A stretch of DNA of 64,000 bases, taken from positions 47,048,501 through 47,112,500 of the forward strand of contig JAMJFZ010000107.1 in assembly GCA_026225945.1 (NCBI GenBank), written 5' to 3'. Under the pieces are notes generated by a model. It was not told where the DNA came from. It did not search any database and worked only from the letters and a program-made list of their open reading frames with translations. The position numbers were made by a program, and so were the translations under genes. Position 1 is the stretch's first letter. Every line of letters starts with the position of its first letter. The DNA comes from Cricetomys ansorgei. Its lineage: Eukaryota; Chordata; Mammalia; Rodentia; Nesomyidae. This document shows, piece by piece, positions 44,901-54,265 of this stretch.

Positions 44901-47900
44901 CTACCCTACTGTCCTCATCCATGTCGCAGTCTTTGCTCATATGAGCTAAGTTAATGCTTTTAGAGAGCTCCATTTGAAGAAAACTCCTCTCTACACTGGT
45001 TCCAGAAATGAGAATCCAGAATTCTCAGCCAAACAGCTTTGAGCTTTGTTCCTAAGATCCAATCAATGCTCTTTGTTTTACCCTCCTGTTGCTAAGCTTT
45101 TTTCAGCAGGTATACACAGAGGTAGCATGTGTGATAAGGGTGACCACAGCTATGTCCGAGGCCCTTCACCACACATCACTGGAGATGAAGACAGGAGATG
45201 TGGTGCCAACTGTAGACTGGCTGAAGGACTCTATTTCTTTGGACTTGAAACTACAATGAATCTGAAACTCTAAATTCCACCAACCTGTGAGGCTATTGTG
45301 GCATTTTATTGACCAAAATAGGAAGATAAAATATATGCTACCAAGGAGTTTTATTTATAATTTTATTTTAAGGTATGGTCTCATTATGTATTCAGGCTAG
45401 CCTAGAACTTGCTGTACAGACTAGGCTGACCTTGAACTTGTCATATAATCCTCCTGCCTCTGTCTCCCTAGTAATGGGATCACAGATGTGTGTCACCACA
45501 CTGATCTAATTTCTGACTTTTAAAGCTCTTAACAGCAGTTCTGCTTCTGAAGGAAGATCAGCCTGCCATTCACAGACAAGGACAATGGAAAAAAGGGAGA
45601 GGGAGAAACTTGATAACAGCTTTGCTAATTTATTTCACATATTGTTTTTTATTACCTAGAATTTTTGCAGCCACCATAAAACCTCTTTTTTATATTTACA
45701 TATTTATTTTCAACATGTATCACTTTTAGCATACATAAATAAGAATGTCTGCCAAATAAATTTTGTTTTAAATATTTCCCTATTGGGTGGAAACTCCAGA
45801 AATACCTCCTGACTCCGAGTCACTGATATCAGTGTGTTTGCAGTAATAATAATCACTGCCTGCACCATCCAGCATGTCGGTGGTTCAGGGTTCTCCAGGA
45901 AGGTTTTCCTAAAACAACCAGAATTCTTATTTTTCCTTCAGATGGACCTAAACAATTTACTGGCTGACCTTTAGTTCCTCCAGGGAACATAAAACCGAGT
46001 TCACGCATGCACAAGCAGATGCTGATAACTATGATGAAAACAACTTGGTACTACCAATTAAAAGTTTCATTAATTACTCTTAAGAAGGAGATTCTTATTG
46101 ACATTAAGAAAAAAAGGAATAAACTTATAATTCTGAAAACTATCTGTATCAGATTTCTTTATCTTTTAATGAAATAGCATTTTATGTCCTTTACAAAGTG
46201 AATCATACTATTACTTTTAGACTTGTTTTTATTCTTTAGACTTAGCAGAAGTTTTCTACTTTACTATGTTGCTGTCATTGTTTTCAGGTAAAATAAATAA
46301 TAAAACGCTCACATTGTTTTACACTGGAGTTACTGTTTATTTTCTGAAAACTGATTCTTGGCCAAGGAAATGGTAAAAGGAGAGTACAACTTCAGTGGAT
46401 TTTTAAATCTAAATACTCAATGTTATGTCATGTGTTTAAAAAAACTACAGTTTCTTGTTTCTATTGACTTTTTTTTTTTTTAGGAGACTACACTTTAAAA
46501 ATTGACCTGGCAGATTTTGAGAAAAATAGTCGATTTGCACAATACAAAAGTTTTAAAGTTGGAGATAAAAAGGTACTAAAATCTTTATATAGACAATGTC
46601 TTGAGTTAACATTGAAAATATGCAATTAAGCCCTCAAGTCCTCGGAAAGAAAAATACAAAATATAACCTGTTTTGTTTATTTAACATATTTTTAAATGTT
46701 GTCCACTGGTTGTAAAAAAAATGCCTTTTTCCTTTAGTCTTTTTATGAATTGAATATTGGAGAATATTCTGGAACAGCTGGAGACTCCCTTTCAGGGACT
46801 TTTCACCCGGAAGTACAATGGTGGGCTAGTCACCAAAGGATGAAGTTCAGCACGTGGGACAGAGATAATGACAACTATGAAGGGAACTGTGCCAAGGAAG
46901 AGCAGTCTGGCTGGTGGTTTAACAGGTTTGATGCTTTACACAATGTAACTGGTTGTAATGGTGCTAATGATATCTCACTGACGGGCATTAATTATCACAA
47001 GTGAGGTAATGTTGACTTTATTTGTGATATTGCTAAATAGTCCTCCTCACTAGAATCCTTCAGCTATGAGATGCCTTTGAATGCTTGTTCAATGTGTATA
47101 TTAGCAAAGCCTGAACAGTATGCCACAGAAGCTGGGTGTGGTACCATGAGCCTGTAATCCCAGCACTTGGAGGCAGGAACTGGAGGATAACCACAACTTC
47201 AAGGCCTGTCTAGTCTACATAGCAACTTCAAGGCCAGCCTGGGCCTCTTAACAAAATCCTGTCTTAAAAAAAACAAACAAATAAACAAACAAACAACCCC
47301 ACAAAACAAAAAGAAACAAACAAAAAATTCTACAAGGATGTTCATGGAAATAAATCAGATTTCTACATTTACAAGGATTATTTGCAAACTGAATTACTTG
47401 AGTTGTAACCAGAAGGCCACAGATTGACACGAGGAAGTAGAGAGCACGCATACATATATACACGTGTAATCCTGGTGCTTGGAAAGGTGAGGCCATCATG
47501 GTTCTAGGCCAGCAGGACCTTGCCTTAAAAAAACAAAAAGCATCATGCACCGAAACTAAGCAGACTCAAAGTGATGTATTTAATTTTCATGTTTTTATAA
47601 TAAATTTTATTTTTAAAAAAATTTAAAAAGAAAAGAAAAAGCAGGAAGGGAGGAAGGAATTTGCGGCTCTCTATTAACCACCTAGCTTTCCATCATCACC
47701 TATCTCATGAGATAACCACTATTACTGCTGTAATTTTATTACTACTTTTCATTCATTGTGACTTTCATCAGTTCATTGGCTGCAAGCCTGCCCAATGTTG
47801 GAAAATTTGCTACAATATTCTTGAAACTTAATCCCACCCTGACTGTTGTTTGAATACTTCAGGATTATCATCAAGCTCATTCTTTTGAGTATAGAGAGGG

Positions 47901-50900
47901 TGGGGTACTGGGTTCTGGGGATCAAATCCAGGGCCTTGTTTATGATAGGCAAGCACTCTACTACTAAGCAAATCCTGACTTCGTTTCATTTTTGATCATA
48001 CTAAATTCTTCCTTTCATGAACTTGAGATCTGCTTTTTTGTTTTTGTTTTTGTTTTCAAGACAGGGTTTCTCTGTTGTAACTCTGGCTGTCCTGGAACTC
48101 ACTCTATAGGTCAGGCTGGCCTAGAACTCATAGAGATCCACTTGCCTCTGCTTCTGGAGTACTAGGATTAAAGGTGTGTGCCACCACTACTTTGCAAGAT
48201 CTGCTTCTTTTTCTTTTCTTTCTTTTTTGTTGTTGTTGTTCTCCCCTCCTCCTCCTCCTCCTCCTCCTCCTCCTCCTCCTCCTCCTCCTCCTCCTCTTCC
48301 TCCTCCTCCTCCTCCTCCTCTTCCTTCTCCTCCTCCTTCTGCTCCTCCTCCTTCTTTTCAGACCAGCAATTCTCACCTGTGGGTCACAACCTCTTTGGAT
48401 GACCCTTTCACAGAGGTCGCCTAAGACCATCCTCATCCTGCAAATCAGATATTTACATTATGATTCATCAGATATTTACATTATGATTCGTAATAGTAGC
48501 AAAATCACAGTTTCGAAGTACCAACGAAAATAATTGTATGGCTCACAGTCACCACAATGTGTATTAAAGGGTCAGCAGCATTAGGGGGGTTGAGAACCAC
48601 TGTTTTACACACAAGCTCCTGTAGCCCAGGTTGGCCTCACACTCACTGTACAGCTGAGACTGACCTTGAACCCCTGAGTTTGCTGCCTCAACTCCCAAGT
48701 GCTGGAATTGCAGACACATACTACTATACCTACCTGAAATCTGCCATCTTGCCAGGTTTCCTCTCAGTAGCTATAGAGTAGCTGTAATTCCATTTCGGTT
48801 ATTATTCCTTAGGGCCTGAATGAGAAGTAATGGATTGCATCCTTTAGTGTTGTTTCTCCTTTAGACCAAATGTCCCTGGTTCCCTTTACTGTTTTCCAAG
48901 CTACATTTATTGGATCATCTAATTAAGACAGGAATGGAAACTTCATGCAGTTTTCCTTAAAAATGACCCAGCTGGCTTACTATGTCTGCAAAGCAAGCAT
49001 GAGACCTATTAGACAAAACATCAGCTTTGACAGTCTTCTTTTCTCATTAGAAGACAGGAGCCACTTCAGAATCTGGACAAATAACCTTTCTGTGAAGAAA
49101 TCTTTGGTATTTTTGGACCATCATGTTTTCAAAATAACTGGAAGACTATCTATGTCTCATAATCTTTATATTTTTTCTTAGTGTAAAAAAAGCATTTTAG
49201 AATCTCTATGCTATTGAGTGGATCTATTCCGTATATGCTGAAGGTCTAACTGCCTCTGCCCCTCCAGTGCTGGGATTGAAGGCATGTGCTGCCACCACCT
49301 GGCATTAGTTTTTTAATTAACTACTTTTTTTGGATTTGAAACAGAGTCTTACTGTGCAGCCCAGTGTGGCCTCAAACCCACAACAGCCCTCCTCCCTTAG
49401 CCACCCAAGTGGAAGCAGCTGTGCCTGGCTGCTTTAGAGTGGTACATTCAATGCTGACGCAATGAGGTTAAGGAATTTGAGCAGTTAAGGTAAACGTATG
49501 AGGTTATAAAAATAGCAAGATTCCCCCCTGGGCTTTACTTTTTCAAAATTGAGGTCTATTTAACATTTGGCAGTTTATTAAGGGACTGGGATACACATAG
49601 TAATGTGAAGGAATAGAAAAGGAAAATCCTTAAATCATTTTCTCCTACTGTGCAAACTTGACATGTAATGATAATCATTGCCCTCTTGGCTTTCTTTAAA
49701 AAAAAAAAAAGTCCTCTTCTTTTTTCTTTCTTTTCTTTTCTTCTAAGTGAGCATTATTTAAGACTTACGTATAATTAATAATATCTAATCTGCAAACATT
49801 TGTTAACATCTCATTTTGAACAGACTTATAAAGAAATAATAGTCAATATTGCTGAGATCTGCAGTGTGTACATTATCCAGTTGGTTGGATTGCTCTGTGC
49901 CTGAATGGCAGCGGCACTTATATTAATGAAGGCAAATAAATGATATAGTTGACTTTAGAAACAGGGGTTGGGGAGAACAAAAGAGGCAATTCAGTATCAG
50001 GAACCACCCAAGTAAAACAGGTCAGCCTGGAGAGAAAGTAAATTGTTCCAGAAACCTGCTCTTTACTCTTTGTTCTCCGAGTCACATTCTAATTTACGTG
50101 TATTGTAGGCACGTCTCAGTATTTCTCACTACCAAGGTTAGACTTGCATTGCCCCACACAGTATTATGTATTTATAGTTCAGCCCCACTCTACGTAGAAG
50201 CCCTCTGCTTCCTAATCATAGCCGTTTAAAAAAGCAGATTCCGTATGTTGCTGCCACTGACGACTAAGCTCCATGTGTTTTCCACCAGGAAAGACTCTAA
50301 CCCTCTGAATCATGAGCCAACATAAGTCCTTCCTCCTTTAAGATGTCTTTGTATAGCATTTAGTCAAAGTGAAGAGAAAATAACTAAAGCGCACATTGCT
50401 GCCTCCTCTGCTGTGCTGGCCTGGCACTTTCTGCAAGTGACCCTCGCTGCTTCTTTACCAGGGAGCACCAATCTTTACTAACTAGTGCCAAGTCTAGGCT
50501 AGAAACTGAAGGATACTGGAACACTAAGTGGTGGGCCATACAGCCCATTTCTCAAATGCCTCCAAATCATACCAAATGTGATAATTTATGTAGCAGGTGT
50601 CTATATATAAAGATAAGCCCAAATATTTAAATGTTACTTCTCATGGTGCTTTAAAAACACAGTGAATTCAGAATCCCTGTGTTTAGCATGCATGGTTTCA
50701 ATTAGTCCTAACCATTTAAATTAGGAAGACAGCCAGGAGGGTTAATGAGAGCAAATCACAAGCTTAGTGATCCAAGCCTGCTACTTTGCACTTATGAATA
50801 AATTACGTGTTTTTTTTATTCAATTATTTGTTTTATTTCCTAGATGTTTTTCAGAACTATTTCTGAATATTCTCCTCGTAGTCTACAGTCTGACATTTTT

Positions 50901-51852
50901 TCATTAGTTACAGCAATAAATAAATGGTGATTAGTAACAGGAGAATTAGCAAACTGTTTTGTGAAAAAATTTTTCATGCCAACAACAGGCAAGTGTACAG
51001 AGTCCAAAGGAGGAAGAAGGAAATGTTTACATTTTATTATAACCTAACAAACTGACTTAGATTGGTTCAGTATATGTAAAAAATTAACTCGGCATCTCAG
51101 ACAAATGATTATTTGCTGATAGCTAGGAAACTTTTAAACGGAGGTTTGAGTTCTGTTTGCTTATCTTGAAGATTAAAATAATTGGTATGCTATTCAAAGA
51201 AGAGGAAGAAGGGAGTTTGAATTATGAAAGCACCATCTTGGCTGTGATTGGTGATCTGAGAAGCACACACTACCCAGGAAGCTGCAGTAGAGCATGAGGA
51301 GCAAGGGGCTAATAGCGCCATCTTGGCAACCACAAGGTTAACGCTGTTCAACTAGGAGAATGTGGGTGAAGGTTACAAGGCAGTTTTTCTTTGCTTTGTT
51401 ATTTGCTTGTTCCTTTTGTTTTTGTTTTTTTTTTTTTTTTTTTGTTTGTTTTAGAACTGAAATGCTTATTTTCAATACACTGTAAGTAGCCTGGGATGGA
51501 TCCTCACATTTACTATGGGACCAAAACTCACCTGTTTAAACAACATTTGTTTGTAAGAAATATTTCAGGCTTTAGAAACTAATTGAGAAGTGGCAGAAGT
51601 CATTGTCTAAGAGTTTTGATCATTTCTTAGCAAGATAAAGTTTCTGAAGCGTGCTTTTGATTGTTCTGTTTTTTTTTTTGTTCTCCCACTAGGTGTCACT
51701 CTGCAAACCTGAATGGCGTATACTACCAGGGCTCCTACACAGCGGGAACCGATAATGGGGTTGTCTGGTACACCTGGCTTGGGTGGTGGTATTCCTTGAA
51801 GTCTGTGGTCATGAAAATTAGGCCAAATGATTTTATAGCGAATATCATTTAG
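35860..51852 (+). CDS. FGL1: Fibrinogen-like protein 1 (hepassocin), seven coding exons
   Basis: The coding sequence is the join of 35860-35922, 36438-36624, 42641-42800, 43052-43149, 46484-46572, 46738-46925 and 51693-51852: 945 nt, 314 residues plus TAG. All introns are GT-AG and every phase matches. Residues 1-22 form a signal peptide with a hydrophobic core ([10 protein letters not shown]). Residues 23-75 are a short heptad-rich coiled coil with Cys28. Residues about 84-306 are the fibrinogen C-terminal domain, with cysteine pairs C85/C114 and C250/C263 and an Asp-rich calcium-loop motif (DRDNDN, 240-245). From the family: a liver-secreted, disulfide-linked protein that acts as hepatocyte mitogen and LAG3 ligand and lacks fibrinogen's polymerisation chains. 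The length equals my recollection of the mouse protein. Odd point: the usual TWHGWWYS motif reads TWLGWWYS (Leu291). No frameshift or stop is present, so the gene looks functional. Confidence 0.97.
36438..36624 (+). CDS. FGL1: FGL1 coiled-coil exon
   Basis: The acceptor is CCTTGCAG ending at 36437 and the donor is GCAG|GTCAGA. It encodes residues 22-83 and the first base of Asp84. The segment from Cys28 onward is rich in Leu, Gln, Arg and Lys in heptad spacing ([18 protein letters not shown]), the short N-terminal coiled coil that lets FGL1 dimerise. It ends with the KRQYAD linker before the fibrinogen domain. Confidence 0.95.
36705..36845 (-). mobile_element. B1-like SINE in FGL1 intron
   Basis: ACCTCACTATATAGCCCAGAC, CTTCCTCAAGTGCTGGGATTT and CATACCACCCTCAGCT are reverse-complement B1-like. 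Confidence 0.7.
37179..37370 (+). repeat. GGTTTGAWCY minisatellite (~10-bp unit) in FGL1 intron
   Basis: About 190 bases are built from variants of GGTTTGAACC, GGTTTGATCC, GGTTTGAGCT and GGTTTGGTTT. Units of 10 bases and 5-base half units both appear. It is confined to one site in the intron between coding exons 2 and 3. Confidence 0.88.
37667..37830 (+). mobile_element. Full-length B1 SINE
   Basis: AGCTGGGCATGGTGGTGCATG, CCTTTAATCCCAGCCCTTGG, GAGTTTGAAGCCAGCCTGATC, GGACAGCCAGGGCTACCCAG and GAAACCGTGTCTTGA with an A/C-rich tail. One of the best B1 copies here. Confidence 0.95.
38030..38560 (+). mobile_element. L1 3' region fragment
   Basis: GGTTCCCATCAACAGATTTATAG, CATACATAAATAAGAACAAAG, CTGAGGGACCTGGAGATAAA and CAGATTCAGAAAGATAAACGC, through TCTCTCACATGCATAACC, follow the L1 ORF2 end and 3' UTR. 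Diverged. Confidence 0.65.
38868..39075 (+). mobile_element. B2 SINE
   Basis: GGACTGGAGAGATGGCTCAGC (A box), GGGTTCAATTCCCTGTACCC (B box) and an ATTAAATAAATCTTTAAAAAT tail. A well-preserved B2. Confidence 0.95.
39590..39735 (+). mobile_element. MIR SINE
   Basis: TTAACCACTCTGTGTCTCATG, TCCTCCTCATAAAATGGGAAT and GATTGGATGAGTTAAGG match the MIR core in sense. Confidence 0.7.
40388..40600 (+). mobile_element. B2/B3 SINE
   Basis: GGGCTGGAAAGATGGCTCAGT, GAGTTTGGTTCCCAGCACTC and CAGCTCACAACTGCCCACAG with an A-rich end at 40582. Confidence 0.92.
40740..40920 (-). mobile_element. B2/B3 SINE
   Basis: GTACCAGAAGAGGACAGAAC, GGAGTTACAGAAGGTTATGAG, GGATGCTGGGGACTGAACC and GCTCTTAACTGCTCAGCTACC are reverse complement. 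Confidence 0.9.
40925..42580. other. FGL1 intron DNA, mostly unassigned
   Basis: AT-rich, with a C-rich CCCCCTGCCCCCTCCCCCC stretch near 42433-42451 and a poly(A) run just before the exon at 42641. No further exon is needed or seen. Confidence 0.4.
42641..42800 (+). CDS. FGL1: FGL1 exon: start of fibrinogen domain
   Basis: The acceptor is TTGTAAACAG and the donor is AACAG|GTAACT. It encodes residues 84-137 (the last codon is split). It includes CSEIYNDG, C85 and C114 (first disulfide pair) and the family signature [11 protein letters not shown] (118-128). Phase 1 in, phase 2 out. A poly(T/A) run lies just upstream in the 6.0 kb preceding intron. Confidence 0.96.
43052..43149 (+). CDS. FGL1: FGL1 fibrinogen-domain exon
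   Basis: The acceptor is CTTTTTTAG and the donor is CCAAG|GTAAGT. It encodes residues from the split Arg137 codon to Gln169 plus one base, including [10 protein letters not shown] and GEYWLGN, which are core fibrinogen-domain motifs. The residue after Arg137 is Asn, where I recall Gly in human and mouse. Confidence 0.96.
43432..43512 (+). repeat. (TA/TG)n microsatellite in FGL1 intron
   Basis: Alternating purine-pyrimidine ATATATACATATGTATATAT and GTGTGTATATATATATG, followed by (AC)n. It is potentially Z-DNA- or cruciform-forming. Confidence 0.9.
43563..43765 (+). mobile_element. B2 SINE
   Basis: GGGGGCTAGAGAAATGACTC, AATGCTCTTTCCAGCAGCC, GGAATCCAGTGCTCTTTTCTG and an AGAAATAAATCCTGAAAAC tail. 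Confidence 0.85.
44265..44340 (-). mobile_element. ID-like fragment
   Basis: GGTGCTGGGTGTTGGAACCAG, TGCATGTGGTGAGCATGTGTT and CTACCCAGATCTACACC resemble reverse-complement ID/B4. Confidence 0.45.
44672..44820 (-). mobile_element. B1 SINE
   Basis: GAAACAGGGTTTCTCTGTTGT, GGCTGTCCTGGAACTCACTG, GACCAGGCAGGCCTTGAACTC and TGAAATTAAAGGCATGTGCC are reverse-complement B1, preceded by an (ATTT)n run. Confidence 0.93.
45365..45510 (-). mobile_element. B1/B4-like SINE
   Basis: GGTCTCATTATGTATTCAGGC, TAGGCTGACCTTGAACTTGTC and CTCCTGCCTCTGTCTCCCTAG with TGTGTGTCACCACACTG are reverse complement. Confidence 0.75.
46484..46572 (+). CDS. FGL1: FGL1 fibrinogen-domain exon
   Basis: A long T-tract precedes the TAG acceptor, and the donor is AAAAAG|GTACTA. 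It encodes residues 170-199, beginning [16 protein letters not shown]. It is separated from the next exon by a very short intron of 165 bp (46573-46737). Confidence 0.95.
46738..46925 (+). CDS. FGL1: FGL1 exon with calcium-site motif
   Basis: The acceptor is TTCCTTTAG and the donor is AACAG|GTTTGA, which departs from the usual GTAAGT or GTGAGT at +3, +4 and +5. It encodes residues 200-261, including [12 protein letters not shown], the Asp-rich loop DRDNDN (240-245) and C250, whose partner C263 lies in the next exon. The frame stays open for 26 codons past the donor, to the stop at 47002-47004. Confidence 0.95.
47130..47290 (+). mobile_element. B1-like SINE
   Basis: CTGGGTGTGGTACCATGAGCC, TGTAATCCCAGCACTTGGAGG and TTCAAGGCCAGCCTGGGCCTC with an (AAAC)n tail. 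Confidence 0.85.
47903..47982 (-). mobile_element. ID SINE
   Basis: TTCTGGGGATCAAATCCAGGG, CCTTGTTTATGATAGGCAAGC and ACTCTACTACTAAGC are reverse-complement ID. Confidence 0.75.
48035..48195 (-). mobile_element. B1 SINE
   Basis: AAGACAGGGTTTCTCTGTTG, TGGCTGTCCTGGAACTCACTC, CAGGCTGGCCTAGAACTCATA and GATTAAAGGTGTGTGCCACC are reverse-complement B1. Confidence 0.95.
48241..48358 (+). repeat. (TCC)n polypyrimidine microsatellite in FGL1 intron
   Basis: A long, almost pure CCT array with occasional TTCC interruptions. Its reverse strand reads as an Arg-rich frame, which is an artefact. Confidence 0.97.
48364..48602 (-). mobile_element. URR1-type hAT transposon
   Basis: The ends CAGCAATTCTCACCTGTGGG and GGTTGAGAACCACTG surround GGTCGCCTAAGACCATCC and GTAATAGTAGCAAAATCACAG. 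The segment CAGATATTTACATTATGATTC is duplicated in tandem. Flanks TTTCAGAC (48356-48363) and TTTTACAC (48603-48610) match at 6 of 8. Confidence 0.85.
48605..48735 (-). mobile_element. B1/B4-like SINE
   Basis: TGTAGCCCAGGTTGGCCTCAC, GAGACTGACCTTGAACCCCTG and CTCCCAAGTGCTGGAATTGCA are reverse complement. Confidence 0.75.
49230..49435 (-). mobile_element. Two B1-like fragments
   Basis: CTCCAGTGCTGGGATTGAAGG with CATGTGCTGCCACCACCTGG, then ACAGAGTCTTACTGTGCAGCC with CAAGTGGAAGCAGCTGTGCC, all reverse complement. Confidence 0.7.
49440..51420. other. Last FGL1 intron, unassigned part
   Basis: AT-rich intronic sequence. I see no repeat I can name with confidence and no extra exon. A T-rich run sits at 51424-51443. 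Confidence 0.4.
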
Positions 51853-51930
51853 TTGTTCCCATTGGACTCTCCTTTCTGTAATTCATGTTGGTTTGAAATA
51901 ATTTGAAAAATAAAAATAACAATCCTGACT
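51693..51930 (+). CDS. FGL1: FGL1 terminal exon (coding to 51852) and 3' UTR
   Basis: The acceptor is TCTCCCACTAG after a T-tract. The coding part (51693-51852) gives Arg262 to Ile314 and a TAG stop. It contains C263, NLNGVYY, the hydrophobic [12 protein letters not shown] segment and the C-terminal MKIRPNDF. The 3' UTR is short, about 75-80 nt, and ends after the AATAAA at 51909-51914. Confidence 0.94.
51909..51914 (+). terminator. FGL1: FGL1 polyadenylation signal AATAAA
   Basis: A canonical AATAAA lies 57 nt after the stop codon. A GT-rich downstream element (TGTGTGTGTGTG) follows at about 51955-51964, as expected for cleavage near 51925-51935. A second AATAAA at 52038-52043 could serve as a backup. 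Confidence 0.85.
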
Positions 51931-51934
51931 GGTA

Positions 51935-52175
51935 CTTGCATGGTGATGGCGATTGTGTGTGTGTGACTTTTCTCATTCTTCACACTGCTTTTATTACTTA
52001 ATGTACTTTAAGTTCAGCACATACACAATACTCACCAAATAAATGTAGATTATGTTCATGTTTACTGATTACCTATGTGCATAGGGATATGATAAATGTT
52101 TATACTCTATAGAAAACAGCATAGACTATTTAACACAAGTAAATAATAACACAAGCCTAAATTTGTAATAATAAA
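51935..52175. other. Downstream flank of FGL1
   Basis: AT-rich 3' flank with a TG-rich element and a second AATAAA, and no gene. It lies between the poly(A) site and the first downstream SINE. Confidence 0.5.
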
Positions 52176-52179
52176 TCAT

Positions 52180-52235
52180 GTATGGCCGGGTATGGTAGTG
52201 CTTCCCTTTAATCCCAGCACTTGGGAGGCAGAGAT
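52180..52235 (+). mobile_element. Truncated B1 SINE
   Basis: GGCCGGGTATGGTAGTGCTTC and CCTTTAATCCCAGCACTTGGG are the first 55 bases of B1. The rest is missing. Confidence 0.85.
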
Positions 52236-52429
52236 ATTCAAAGGTTACTGCATAGGTCAATCATCAAACAACATAAAAATAACTGATATAATAGAGATAA
52301 AAAACTAATATAAAACAATATTGGAAAGGGATTAGTGTTTTCCTAGTCACTATACCATTGGATTATTACAACTCAAAACAATCTAGAATTGTTTTTATTG
52401 TTATTTTGGGTCTTTATTATTTGTTATTT

Positions 52430-52540
52430 GTTTGTTTGTTTGGACACAGGGTCTTGTTCTAGCCTCTTGCTTCACCTCTTCAGTGCTAGGTTACAGCTAT
52501 GTGTCACCAGGTTTGGTATACTTTAAATTTTTTAAATATT
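52430..52540 (-). mobile_element. B1-like fragment
   Basis: A (GTTT)n start, GGACACAGGGTCTTGTTC, CTTCAGTGCTAGGTTACAGC and TGTGTCACCAGGTTTGG are reverse complement. Confidence 0.6.
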
Positions 52541-52799
52541 ATTTTGTCAGTCTTTTATTTTTTCAAAATAGAATAATTAGTCTAGCTCTGTCACTATAAA
52601 ATATTCATAACTGTGGAAGACCAGAACTTAGAGCCCAAAAAGTGAATTGACCTAGGAAGAATGACATCTCTGGACCTTAGGTTACTCTTTTATGTTTTTT
52701 AAAATATGTACTTTTATTTTTATTTATAATATATATTTAATATCTTTATAATAATATAATAAAATGTTTTATTTTATTTTAATATGAACTTTTATTTTT

Positions 52800-53000
52800 A
52801 TTTATGTGTATGTGGTGTGTCTTGGTATCTGTATGCCACCTTTGTAAAGGTCCTATACAGTTCAGAAGATGGCACAGAACCCTTGGAGCTGGAGTCATGG
52901 GCAATTGTGGGCTATCTAATGTAGGTGCTAGAATCCAAACTCATGTCCTTTGGAGGAGCAGGAAGCTCTTGTAACCACTGGGCAATTTCTCTCACTGTCA
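52800..53000 (-). mobile_element. B2 SINE
   Basis: TCAGAAGATGGCACAGAACCC, TTGGAGCTGGAGTCATGGGC, GTAGGTGCTAGAATCCAAACT and TTGTAACCACTGGGCAATTTC are reverse-complement B2. Confidence 0.85.
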
Positions 53001-53664
53001 AGTATGGACAGTGAGACAGGCTTGACAATGTTGAATGAATTAGGTGAGATGCAGTAAAAAAATGTGTAGGGTAAGGTATGTTGCATTTCATCTTAAAAGA
53101 CAAAAATAAAACTATAAGCAATAAAACATGTATTTGATATGTTCATGAGCCCACATACTTATCTCATCATCTGAACTTAAGGTCTTCAATATTAAGACAA
53201 ACCACTGTGGAACAAAGCAGGGGCCATGTGAACATCACATATAGTCTTGTTATAATGCATACATTTTCCCAAGTCCTGGCACAAGGGGCTTCGTGTGAGA
53301 CACACATACTCGTGAGGCAACATTCGATGACAAAAGAAACAAGTTTGCTCTCTCAGAGTCTTCATTTTTGATGTTTCCTAAACTTAATCTAACTGCTCTA
53401 TGGTTTTAGATGGCTGTCCTTAAATAATAGGGTTTTTAAATTGTTCATTTTTAGGGATGGGGTGGGGAGAGAAACAACAAAAACAAAGTTTGCTTGACAT
53501 ATGCTATAATAAAATTTTATTCTTTGTAAGCTTATAAAAGTAAAGATGAAAGAAATTCCCATAAAATGTTTTTTTAAAAATTTGATAAGAAAATAATCCA
53601 GTAGAAAAAAAGTTAAATGCAGAGATGTTTTAGGGAATTAAGGTGAGAGAGAGGATTGAAGGTT

Positions 53665-53735
53665 ACTCAGTGTGCAGTGTTTGCCTGGTTTTGTGAGTAA
53701 GATTCTAGTTTGATCTCTACCACCAGAAGGAGACA
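53665..53735 (+). mobile_element. ID-like fragment
   Basis: GAAGGTTACTCAGTGTGCAGT, GTTTGCCTGGTTTTGTGAG and TTTGATCTCTACCACCAGAAG resemble ID in sense, with the purine tract as tail. Confidence 0.5.
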
Positions 53736-53737
53736 AT

Positions 53738-53848
53738 GATAGGAGAGGAGGAGGAGGACGACGAAAAGAAGAAGGAGGAGGAAAGGATGAGGAAGAGAAG
53801 GAGGAAGAAAAGGAAGAGGAGGAAGAAAAGGAGGAAGAGGAGGAGGTA
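53738..53848 (+). repeat. Polypurine (GGA/GAA)n tract
   Basis: About 110 bases of almost only A and G, arranged in GAGGAG, GAAGAAG and GGAAGAGG units. Confidence 0.93.
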
Positions 53849-54059
53849 AGTGCACAGACAAGAAAATACTATTTATTACCCATAAATTCCTTGGCTTTGT
53901 TTTTCTTTTGCTTTGTTCCCAGTATCACAGTCGATGAGACATCATGGTTGATGAGAACTGTGCCTTTACCCCCTCTTTGGTTAATAGTATATTTTAACTA
54001 CATCCTCAAGTTATTTAAATGATATCCTACACAATTTTGGAGATTTTACAAAAAACATC

Positions 54060-54265
54060 AACTGAATTTAGTCTCATTGTTTATGACCAAATCTCTTTTT
54101 AGAATATTTAGACTGCTTCCAGTCTGCTATAGCACACAGTGTTGTAACATTTCCACACAAAGGTTTTAGTTATTCATTTTGCTTATGAATTATTTCCCAA
54201 GATAACTGGCAGAGGCAGAATTGTTGCATTCCCTTTCCAGAGTTGTATCAATCTGTCCTTGTTTA
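54060..54265 (-). mobile_element. Ancient L1 fragment
   Basis: TTTAGACTGCTTCCAGTCTGC, ATGAATTATTTCCCAAGATAA and GGCAGAATTGTTGCATTCCC, with TTGTATCAATCTG, follow the reverse complement of an old L1 3' region. Confidence 0.5.

Noticed and set aside
46750..47004. Taking the FGL1 exon frame to its stop as the normal gene end
   Set aside because: The donor at 46925 and the terminal exon at 51693 join in phase and restore the conserved C-terminus; read-through is kept only as an isoform idea.
48128..48436. Arg-rich and Pro/Leu/Ser-rich open frames
   Set aside because: They are the six readings of the (TCC)n microsatellite plus a B1.
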